From: Methylocystis sp. IM3
GTDB taxonomy: Bacteria; Pseudomonadota; Alphaproteobacteria; Rhizobiales; Beijerinckiaceae
Reading direction: 5' to 3'
Length of the DNA stretch: 64,000 bases
NCBI RefSeq assembly: GCF_038070105.1
Contig: NZ_JBBPBZ010000004.1
Span: 124,001-188,000 of the forward strand
Below the pieces are notes generated by a model. That model worked only from the letters and a program-made list of their open reading frames with translations. It was not told where the DNA came from and ran no database searches. The translations under genes and the position numbers were made by a program. Every line of letters begins with the position of its first letter. Position 1 is the stretch's first letter. This document shows positions 57,212-64,000 of the stretch, piece by piece.

Positions 57212-57930
57212 TCCTGTTCACCATTCTGTTCGAGATTCCAGACGAAGCCAGACCGCCAATTATGGTCCTTGGCGCTTTCTATTTGCGGCGGCGCGGCGCC
57301 AGAGCCGCGGTCATCGCGAGTCTTTCCGTCGATCTTGGGCCAGTCGTAGAAGTCGTTCACGACCGCGGCCACGAAGTTCACGGTCTCCGGAAAGGGTGGA
57401 ATGCCGCCATGCTCGACGAGCGCCTTCTCGCCGGCGTTGTAGGCAGCGAGGATGAAGAGCGGATTCCGATAGCGGCTGTGCAAGTCGCGCAAAAACCGGA
57501 CCCCGCCTCTGACGTTATCGGCAGGGTCGCAGATGTTGACGCCATAATGCTTGGCGGTCTCGGGCTCGAGCTGCATGAGCCCGATCGCTCCGCGCGGCGA
57601 AACCGCGTCGCTCTGAAAGCGGGACTCAGCGCGCGCTACGGCCGACACGAAGTCGGGGTAGAAATTCTCCTCATGGGCGATCCTCTCGACGAGGTCGCGC
57701 GCAGCGCTCGCTGGCATCGGCCCGGGTCCCGGGCAACTCTCGGTCTTCTTCGCGCCGCCTTCGGTCGCGCGTTCGACCTCTGAGCCCGCGACGGGCGCTG
57801 GAACCACCTTGCCCGAGGGCGAGACGACCGCTTCCAAGGCGCGGCCGCGCGCGATCATCGCCGCTTCGCCCGCGAGAGCTTGCGGCCCAGTGACGCAAGC
57901 GAGGACAATTCCGAGAGCCGGGCCGCGCAT
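57208..57930 (-). CDS. virB1: VirB1-like lytic transglycosylase
   Basis: The 240 residues have a signal peptide and an SLT domain. The catalytic Glu lies in VSAVARAESRFQSDAV, followed by SPRGAIGLMQLEPETAKHYG and NLFILAAYNAGEKAL-type motif (here PLFILAAYNAGEKALVE). It opens the peptidoglycan for the secretion channel. ATG at 57930 follows TGGAGG. It is the first gene of the virB operon, and the AT-rich promoter element at 57945-57965 lies just upstream. Confidence 0.9.
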   Translation of the reverse strand: MRGPALGIVLACVTGPQALAGEAAMIARGRALEAVVSPSGKVVPAPVAGSEVERATEGGAKKTESCPGPGPMPASAARDLVERIAHEENFYPDFVSAVARAESRFQSDAVSPRGAIGLMQLEPETAKHYGVNICDPADNVRGGVRFLRDLHSRYRNPLFILAAYNAGEKALVEHGGIPPFPETVNFVAAVVNDFYDWPKIDGKTRDDRGSGAAPPQIESAKDHNWRSGFVWNLEQNGEQE

Positions 57931-57944
57931 CTTGCCTCCATCGT

Positions 57945-57965
57945 CTACTAAAGTATATGGTAAAC
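57945..57965 (-). promoter_or_regulatory. AT-rich promoter element of the virB operon
   Basis: CTACTAAAGTATATGGTAAA plus C contains both CTAAAgTATA and TATGGTA cores of the backbone element. It lies 15 bases from the virB1 start, so it probably controls the whole secretion operon. Confidence 0.6.
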
Positions 57966-58355
57966 GTAATCGCACCTATGGCGCAAGCGGCGCGACCACA
58001 ATTTTTGTATCTCTAGCGGAATCTCGGCCATAGGACGGCGATTGTCTCTAAGGATTTCAAACAAGGCACAATGCACAAAATAGCTTGGAAACAGCCGTCT
58101 AGATCGCCGATAGGCGCTCGTATGGCTATTCGATCAAGATTGATCCGTGTTGACGCCAAAGCGCGGCGCCCCCTTTTGGAGGCCGACATCTACTATCGTA
58201 AAATATAGTTTTAGCGCCTTGGGATGACCGCTCTCATGGGCTACGCGCTCTCGGCTCTATGAGACGCGCGGTCGCATGGCGGTTCCTCCGTTCCCTGTTG
58301 TCGAGGATAGATGTAATGCTGTTGCATGGGGACGCTGGTTTTGCCCCATTGCTAA
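57966..58355. other. Region upstream of the virB operon
   Basis: No gene is supported in about 390 bases. CTACTATCGTAAAATATAG (58190-58208) is another AT-rich element like those at other backbone promoters. Confidence 0.45.
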
Positions 58356-58601
58356 ATGAGTGAGAGTTCTGAGAAGTCGCTTATGACGAACGATGCCGCT
58401 GCTCAACTCGCAATCCTGACCGAGGCGCTGACGGAGATTGTCGACTTGACGACAACTCGACCGTGTTCGGTCGCTCTGTCGGGTGATCTTCTCGATCGAA
58501 TGGGTGAAATCGCTGCGGGAGCCCTTACAGCCGCAGCAACCTACGGGCAGTTGCCGCCCTTCCCGACGGAGATCGGTCTTCGTGGAGAGACGCTAAATTA
58601 G
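58356..58601 (+). CDS. Small protein of unknown function
   Basis: The 81-residue product (LAILTEALTEIVDLTTTRPC, SGDLLDRMGEIAAGALTAAA) looks helical and soluble. ATG at 58356 lies after GCTAA without a strong ribosome site. No family was recognised. It stands between the virB operon and the second molbindin gene, and may be a small regulator or a fragment. Confidence 0.45.
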   Translation: MSESSEKSLMTNDAAAQLAILTEALTEIVDLTTTRPCSVALSGDLLDRMGEIAAGALTAAATYGQLPPFPTEIGLRGETLN

Positions 58602-58781
58602 CGTCGCTTGACCGCTTAAGCGAGCTTCTGACTTCCTTGGATGCGCGCCGATCGGCGGGCCCATTCGTTTGGTAGGGGCGCGCCCCTGTAGGCGCTTGCG
58701 CAAGGCCGGCCACAGCTGGGGCTTGAAGTAAAACCAAGCCCCAGGCTCTCTATCTCTCAGCGGCCGTTGCCTTGGTCGCTG

Positions 58782-58988
58782 TTAGTCGACTCCGACAATT
58801 ACCTCGGAAGACTTGATGATAGCCTTGGCCTTGCCGCCGACGTGCAATCCGAGTTCGTCCACCGACTCGTTCGTGATTGACGCCGTGATTGTGATGCCTT
58901 TCACGTCAATGAGAACGTGAGCGGTCGTTGCGCCTTTTTTGATTTCCTTGACGGTCCCTTCGAGGACGTTCCGCGCCGAAAGTTTCAT
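58782..58988 (-). CDS. mop: Second molbindin (Mop-domain protein)
   Basis: The 68 residues form one Mop domain: MKLSARNVLEGTVKEIKKGA, ASITNESVDELGLHVGGKAK and IIKSSEVIVGVD. It would bind and store molybdate in the cytoplasm. ATG at 58988 is chosen because GGAGG lies eight bases upstream; a TTG two codons earlier is also possible. About 52 of 67 positions match the molbindin at 2654-2857. Its presence inside the mobile segment, apart from other molybdenum genes, is unusual. No ModE box was seen upstream. Confidence 0.93.
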   Translation of the reverse strand: MKLSARNVLEGTVKEIKKGATTAHVLIDVKGITITASITNESVDELGLHVGGKAKAIIKSSEVIVGVD

Positions 58989-60517
58989 GCTCAATCCTCC
59001 GACTTACAGTAAAATGCAGGTCTTACATAGGTTCGGTCGCCGCACCCGTCACCCCGGTGCGTCAACTTGGCAGATGGCCTTGAATGGCGCACCATCGCCA
59101 CCGCGCCCGTCCGTAACGGCTCGGCGAAAGCTTCGGTCAAAGGGTCGCGACTAGCGTAGCTGTGAGCGATCGCGGAATGACGCTAATCTGCCGGCTCCGT
59201 CAACCGGAACGCATCATGCCATGACCGCCCCACAACGCATCCCGCCAGATCGAGCCGGAGAAGTTCTCGCCGGGATTGTCGAGCGCGTGACGTTCCACAA
59301 TGAGGAGAATGGCTTCTGCGTCTTGCGCGTGAAGGCGCGCGGTCATCGCGACCTCGTCACTGTCGTCGGCCATGCCGCGACGATTTCCGCTGGGGAATGG
59401 ATCACGGTCACTGGCGAGTGGGTCAACGACCGAAACCATGGCCAGCAATTCAAGGCCCGGTTCCTGAAAACATCGGCCCCAACGACCGCCGAAAGCATCG
59501 AGAAATATCTTGCATCGGGGATGATCCGGGGCATCGGGCCGGCCTACGCCAAGCGCATGGTCAAGGCGTTCGGCGACAAGGTCTTCGACGTCATTGAAGC
59601 CGAGCCCGATCGGCTGAAAGAAGTGGACGGCATTGGCCCGATCCGGGCCCAGCGCATCGTTTCCGCCTGGGCCGACCAAAAAGTCGTGCGGGAGATCATG
59701 GTGTTCCTCCACAGTCACGGCGTCGGCACCGCGCGGGCTGTCCGCATCTTCAAGACCTATGGCGCTGACGCCATACAGGTGATGACGAAGAACCCCTATC
59801 GCCTCGCCCGAGATATTCGCGGGATCGGCTTCAAGACGGCGGACGCCATCGCCATGAAGCTCGGGATCGAGAAGACGGCGATGATCCGCGTGCGCGCGGG
59901 AATTTCCTACGCGCTCACCGAAGGCATGGACGAAGGACACTGCGGGCTGCCAATCGACAAGCTGCTGCCGCTCGCGGGAGAACTGTTGGAAGTCCCTCAA
60001 GAATTGGTCCAGACCGCCATGGCCCTGGAGTTGAGCGAAGGCGTCGTCGTGCGAGACCAGGTCGCCGAGACGGATTGCGTTTTTCTGACCGGCCTCTACC
60101 GCGCCGAACAGACGATTGCCGAGAGGTTGCAAACTCTCCTCAATGGCAAGCTGCCCTGGCCGTGGATCGATCCAACCAAGGCCCTCCCCTGGATCGAACA
60201 GAAAACCGGCCTGGCGCTGGCGGAGCGCCAGAATGAGGCCATTCGCCTGGCTTTGATGACGAAGGTCCTCGTCATCACCGGCGGGCCGGGCGTTGGAAAG
60301 ACCACGATCGTCAATTCGATCTTGCGCATCCTGGCGGCCAAGGGCGTCAAGCTTTCCCTTTGCGCCCCGACGGGCCGCGCCGCCAAGCGCATGACGGAAG
60401 CGACGGGCTTCGAGGCCAAGACAATTCATCGGCTCCTCGAAGTCGATCCCAAAAACGGCGGGTTCAAGAAGAACGTCGACAGCCCGATCGACTGCGAACT
60501 CCTCGTCGTCGACGAGG

Positions 60518-60521
60518 CCTC
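60518..60521. repeat. Target site duplication, left copy
   Basis: CCTC directly precedes the IS left end and recurs at 61846-61849 after the right end. Four bases is usual for IS3-family elements. Confidence 0.85.
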
Positions 60522-60571
60522 TGAACTGCCCCGGGTTTGCCGGAGGCCCCAACTCTTGAGAGACTGGGGCT

Positions 60572-60907
60572 ATGGAAGCGAAGAAGAAGACATCGAACAG
60601 ATTTTCACCTGAAGTTCGGGAGCGGGCGGTTCGGATGGTGCTGGAGCACCAGGGGGACCACGCCTCGCAATGGGCGACGATCGCCTCGATTGCCGGGAAG
60701 ATCGGCTGCACGGGCGAGACGCTTCGCGGCTGGGTCCGACAGGCGGAGCGAGACGCCGGCTCGCGCGCCGGCGTCACGTCGGACGAACGGGCGCGGCTGA
60801 AGGCGCTGGAGCGGGAGAACCGCGAACTCCGGCAGGCCAATGACATTTTGCGGAAGGCTTCGGCGTATTTTGCTCAGGCGGAGCTCGACCGCCGGTCGAA
60901 ACCATGA
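60572..60907 (+). CDS. IS3-family transposase OrfA
   Basis: The 111-residue OrfA has a helix-turn-helix ([40 protein letters not shown]) and a C-terminal leucine-zipper-like helix ([20 protein letters not shown]). It binds the element ends. Its stop overlaps the orfB start (ATGA at 60904); IS3 elements normally fuse the two by -1 frameshifting. Confidence 0.95.
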   Translation: MEAKKKTSNRFSPEVRERAVRMVLEHQGDHASQWATIASIAGKIGCTGETLRGWVRQAERDAGSRAGVTSDERARLKALERENRELRQANDILRKASAYFAQAELDRRSKP

Positions 60908-61806
60908 TCGCCTTCATCGACGCGCACCGGGAGAGCTACGGGGTCGAGCCGATCTGCAAGGTTTTGCCGATCGCCCCGTCGACGTATCGCTCGCATGCAG
61001 CGCAGCGGCGCGATGAGACGAAGCTGTCGACGCGGGGGCGTCGGGACCGGGCGCTCGGCGAGAAGATCCGCCGCGTGTTCGCGGAGAACTTCTCCGTCTA
61101 CGGCGCTCGAAAAGTGTGGCGGCAGCTGCGGCGCGAGGGGGAGGATGTCGCGCGCTGCACGGTGGAGCGGCTCATGCGGCGCCTGGGCTTGCAGGGCGTC
61201 GTGCGCGGTCGGCCGGCAAAAACCACTGTGAGCGACAGCAAGGCGCCCTGTCCGAGAGACAAGGTGAACCGACAGTTCGCGGCGGATCGGCCAAACCGGC
61301 TGTGGGTAGCCGACTTTACCTATGTCGCGACCTGGCAGGGCTTCGTCTATGTCGCTTTCGTTATCGACGTCTTCGCCCGGCGGATTGTCGGGTGGCGAGT
61401 CTCGCGTTCGGCGCAGACGCCCTTCGTGCTCGACGCGCTGGAACAGGCGTTGTGCGATCGACAGCCTCTTCGCGGCGGTCTCGTTCATCACAGCGACCGC
61501 GGCGTGCAATATGTCTCGATCAAATACACGGAGCGACTTGCGGACGCCGGTGTCGAACCCTCAGTCGGCAGCGTCGGCGACTCTTACGACAACGCGCTCG
61601 CCGAGACGATCAACGGGCTCTACAAGGCCGAGGTGATCTGGCGGCGCGGACCGTGGCGCGGCCTCGAGCAGGTGGAGTTCGCCACGCTTGAATGGGTGGA
61701 CTGGTTCAACAACAAGAGATTGCTGGAGCCGATCGGAAACATTCCGCCGGCCGAGGCAGAAGCGCGCTACTATGCGCAAATCGAGGAGCACGCCATGGCG
61801 GCGTGA
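60904..61806 (+). CDS. IS3-family transposase OrfB (DDE integrase core)
   Basis: The 300 residues carry the integrase core with the DDE triad: Asp in [15 protein letters not shown], Asp in [19 protein letters not shown] and Glu in [19 protein letters not shown]. An N-terminal HTH_21 region ([20 protein letters not shown]) precedes it. It performs the cut-and-paste strand transfer together with OrfA. Full length. Confidence 0.95.
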   Translation: MIAFIDAHRESYGVEPICKVLPIAPSTYRSHAAQRRDETKLSTRGRRDRALGEKIRRVFAENFSVYGARKVWRQLRREGEDVARCTVERLMRRLGLQGVVRGRPAKTTVSDSKAPCPRDKVNRQFAADRPNRLWVADFTYVATWQGFVYVAFVIDVFARRIVGWRVSRSAQTPFVLDALEQALCDRQPLRGGLVHHSDRGVQYVSIKYTERLADAGVEPSVGSVGDSYDNALAETINGLYKAEVIWRRGPWRGLEQVEFATLEWVDWFNNKRLLEPIGNIPPAEAEARYYAQIEEHAMAA

Positions 61807-61845
61807 CTCAAACGAAACGGCCTCCGGCAAACCCGGGGCGGTTCA

Positions 61846-61849
61846 CCTC
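61846..61849. repeat. Target site duplication, right copy
   Basis: CCTC follows the IS right end and matches the left copy at 60518-60521. Joining the flanks rebuilds GAG GCC TCG ATG, in frame with recD2. Confidence 0.85.
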
Positions 61850-62771
61850 GATGGTTGACGTGATGCTCATGCAGGCGCTGCTCAAGGCATTGCCCAATGA
61901 CGCCGCCTTGCTGGTCGTTGGCGATATTGACCAGCTGCCCTCTGTTGGCCCTGGACAAGTCCTCGCCGACATCATTGAGTCCGGCGCTGTTCCCGTTGTG
62001 CGCCTGACGGAAGTATTTCGGCAGGCGGCGCAGAGCCGGATCATCATGGCGGCCCATAACATCAACAAGGGACTCATGCCTGACCTCGGACGACCAGCGA
62101 GTGATAGCGATTTCTATTTCGTGAGGGCCGCAGATCTGGAGAAGGCCGTCCCCACGATCGTCAATCTCGTCAAAAGTCGCATACCGGCGCGCTTCGGCTT
62201 CGATCCGATCCGCGACATTCAGGTTCTGTGTCCGATGAACCGCGGCGGCGTCGGCGCTCGCGCGCTGAACGTCGAGTTGCAATCCGCCCTGAATCCCGCA
62301 GGCGAGAAGAAAGTGGAGCGCTTTGGCTGGACATTCGCGCCCAAAGACAAGGTGATGCAGATCGAGAACGACTATGACAAGGAGGTCTACAACGGCGACG
62401 TCGGCTATGTAGAGGACGTCGACGCCGACACGGGAGAGCTGACAGCGAATTTCGATGGCCGCTCTGTCACCTATGAATTCGGCGAACTCGACACGCTCGT
62501 TCCGGCCTATGCCGCCACGATTCACAAGTCCCAAGGGTCGGAATATCCAGCTGTCGTCATTCCCGTCATGACGCAGCATTATGCCATGCTTAAGCGCAAT
62601 CTGATTTACACCGGCGTGACTCGCGGTAAGAAGCTCGTAGTGCTAGTCGGCCAAGCGAAAGCAGTGGCGATAGCGGTAAAAAACATTTCCGGCCGTCGGC
62701 GCTGGACGAAACTTCGAGAGTGGCTCGCGATTCCATGCTCCTCGATCCCGCCGATGAGCGTGGCTTGATCT

Positions 62772-63125
62772 ATGGCTTTGCGATCTAAAGAAATTGAAAC
62801 CGGAGAGTCGCGATCGATGTATGTGATTTCCTTGGACCACTATCTGGACGCCAAAGGCGCAATCGCCGTCGACAAAGGCCCGGGCCGCAAGATCGCGGAA
62901 TTCGCGACCGCCGCGGTCGCTTACGCCTCCAACAAAAGGCGGCCGGACGACGCGCCTCGGCCGACCTGTTTCAAATGCCGCAAATCGAAAGATAGCGCCG
63001 TCGACATCAGTCTCACTGAAAGAGGTCTTGTGGTCTGGCGGTGTCACGCATGTGGCAACGAGGGCCAGATCTCCAACTGGCGCGGCACATTCTGGGACTT
63101 GAGCCAAGTCATGTCGTTGAAATGA
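62772..63125 (+). CDS. Small zinc-ribbon protein
   Basis: The 117 residues end in a zinc ribbon with two CxxC pairs (TCFKCRKSKD and WRCHACGNEG), separated by about 24 residues. The N-terminal half is basic and unfamiliar. It begins three bases after the recD2 stop, so the two may have been cotranscribed before the IS insertion. A nucleic-acid-binding or primase-accessory role is possible but unproven. Confidence 0.65.
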   Translation: MALRSKEIETGESRSMYVISLDHYLDAKGAIAVDKGPGRKIAEFATAAVAYASNKRRPDDAPRPTCFKCRKSKDSAVDISLTERGLVVWRCHACGNEGQISNWRGTFWDLSQVMSLK

Positions 63126-63180
63126 GCCGCTGCTCCGAGAATTCAAATCCCCCGGACCAATGCGATAGCGGGCCCGCGTG

Positions 63181-63972
63181 TTAGAGGAACGCTGACAGGA
63201 GCGGCCTCTGCTCAATGTGTCTCTGAATGGTTGACCGAAGGTTGTCCATGGACGCGTCGAAATGGGCTTGCCTCAGATCGCCGCGCGCCATTTCATAGCG
63301 GAGGAACACACAATAAGTGGCGATGACGTCGGTCAAACAATAGTCTGCCACCTCGGCTAGCTGACCCGCCGTCACGAGAGCCTCAACCTGACTGCCGTCG
63401 ACGCCGCCGATCTTTACCGGAATGTTCGCCAAGGCCGCCATCTCGGCAAGACTGGGCTTCGTCGAAGCGCCATAAGTTGACAGGACATCGCATAGATCGA
63501 GGTGATCCTGGCCGAAGCGATGCCAATAATTACGGCGGCCGCCATTGTAGAGTCCAGGCAGGGGGACACCGAGAGCAAACGACCGATAACGTAGCAATGG
63601 AAGGTCGAAACCATTGCCGCCGAAGGTCACAAGCATGGGGCCCGTGCCGCGTCCGTCTACCGGCAAGCTTTTAACGAAGCCGAGCAGCAATTCGGCCTCG
63701 CTCTTCTCGGCGATCGATCGGCTGCCGAACTGGCTCACAGTCCACGGGCCGCCCCCCTCGTCCCGTTTCGCATAGAGGGCGGCGATAGAGACAATCCGAT
63801 AGACCGGCGTCTTGAGGAAGACGGTCGACGGATCCTGACCATCGCGCCCGTAGCGCTCCCCCAGCATTCTCCTGACGTCGGCATCCGGCGCATCTTCCGG
63901 CTGACCGAGAAGTCGCCGGCCCACGCCAAGGTCAGGAACAGCTTCAATATCGAAGACGACCAGGGTGGTCAT
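63181..63972 (-). CDS. PolB-type 3'-5' exonuclease
   Basis: The 263 residues match the predicted 3'-5' exonuclease family related to DNA polymerase B exonuclease domains. The DEDD-type residues are visible: Asp-Glu in LVVFDIEAVPDLG, Asp in FGGNGFDLPLLRYRSF and Asp in YCLTDVIATYCVFLRYE. It degrades single-stranded DNA from the 3' end during repair or replication. It converges with the zinc-ribbon gene, and its start lies close to the window edge. Confidence 0.82.
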   Translation of the reverse strand: MTTLVVFDIEAVPDLGVGRRLLGQPEDAPDADVRRMLGERYGRDGQDPSTVFLKTPVYRIVSIAALYAKRDEGGGPWTVSQFGSRSIAEKSEAELLLGFVKSLPVDGRGTGPMLVTFGGNGFDLPLLRYRSFALGVPLPGLYNGGRRNYWHRFGQDHLDLCDVLSTYGASTKPSLAEMAALANIPVKIGGVDGSQVEALVTAGQLAEVADYCLTDVIATYCVFLRYEMARGDLRQAHFDASMDNLRSTIQRHIEQRPLLSAFL

Positions 63973-64000
63973 GGATCAAGTCCCATGTCTTGAGCAGCGA

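Larger units (their letters stand above)
60522..61845 (+). mobile_element. IS3-family insertion sequence (1,324 bp)
   Basis: The element is bounded by 27-bp inverted repeats: the left end TGAACTGCCCCGGGTTTGCC continues GGAGGCC (60522-60548), the right end is its reverse complement (61819-61845) with one mismatch in 27. It carries orfA and orfB of the IS3 transposase and is flanked by a CCTC duplication. All parts are intact and the repeats nearly identical, so the insertion is recent. Confidence 0.95.
59221..62768 (+). pseudogene. recD2: RecD2-type DNA helicase gene disrupted by an IS element
   Basis: The gene encodes a RecD2-like 5'-3' helicase. The left part (59221-60521) has the N-terminal OB and helix-hairpin-helix segments (GIGPAYAKRMVKAFG, IRGIGFKTADAIAMKLGI) and Walker A VLVITGGPGVGKTTIV; it stops at LLVVDEAS. 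The right part (61850-62768) resumes with [15 protein letters not shown] and ends with the UvrD-like [17 protein letters not shown] region. Removing the 1,324-bp IS and one copy of the 4-bp duplication restores a 2,220-base frame of 739 residues, a normal RecD2 length. As it stands, the protein would be cut before its motor is complete, so the gene is inactive. Confidence 0.92.

Noticed and set aside
1..64000. CRISPR arrays, rRNA and tRNA genes
   Set aside because: No regularly spaced repeats, no ribosomal RNA segments and no cloverleaf-type tRNA sequences were noticed anywhere in the window.

Overview
The window looks like GC-rich alphaproteobacterial DNA (Hyphomicrobiales type). It carries an NAD-linked formate dehydrogenase, a molybdenum formate dehydrogenase, a formate/oxalate-type transporter and extensive molybdenum handling, which fits a methylotroph or methanotroph such as Methylocystis or Methylosinus. 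The genus is inferred from gene content only.

Region 1 (1-16.6 kb) is a molybdenum and formate module. It holds a molybdate ABC transporter (modABC, modC cut by the window edge), a molbindin, a TrmO/TsaA-like protein, a metal-free NAD formate dehydrogenase, an HPP-family membrane protein, a LysR regulator, a glutamine amidotransferase-like protein, and an fdsA-fdsD-transporter operon that lacks fdsB and fdsG. It ends with a molybdenum-control group: a YqeB/EF2563-like maturation protein behind a good ModE-type box, two DUF2478 proteins and a ModE regulator split over two reading frames.

Region 2 (17-38 kb) is a plasmid or integrative-conjugative backbone. It has DUF932, ParB-like, Toprim and DUF2493 proteins, two single-strand-binding proteins, exported proteins, an acyltransferase and a lytic transglycosylase. 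A RepC initiator sits behind what looks like a counter-transcribed antisense RNA. A DNA-processing set arranged like IncP follows (TraM-, TraL- and TraK-like on one strand, TraJ-like and relaxase on the other), with a probable oriT between them.

Region 3 (38-45.3 kb) is a cargo island between the relaxase and the coupling-protein gene. A PIN/DUF433 toxin-antitoxin pair is followed by an unusual set: an acyl-carrier-like protein, an XRE repressor, an ImmA/IrrE peptidase, a thymidylate-synthase-like enzyme, a thymine-pyrophosphorylase/5hmU-kinase-helical-domain protein, a MazG pyrophosphohydrolase, a holo-ACP synthase and a membrane-anchored dCTP-deaminase/dUTPase-like protein. This is the best candidate for a poorly described system, plausibly nucleotide-based immunity or base hypermodification.

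Region 4 (45.3-58 kb) is a complete VirB/VirD4-type type IV secretion operon on the minus strand (virB1-B2-B3-B4-X-B5-B7-B6-B8-B9-B10-B11-D4). Region 5 (58-64 kb) has a second molbindin, a recD2-type helicase gene broken by a recent 1,324-bp IS3-family insertion with a 4-bp target duplication, a small zinc-ribbon protein and a PolB-type 3'-5' exonuclease. An AT-rich, partly palindromic promoter element recurs upstream of backbone genes from about 23 to 58 kb and was not seen in regions 1 and 3, which suggests one plasmid-wide regulon.
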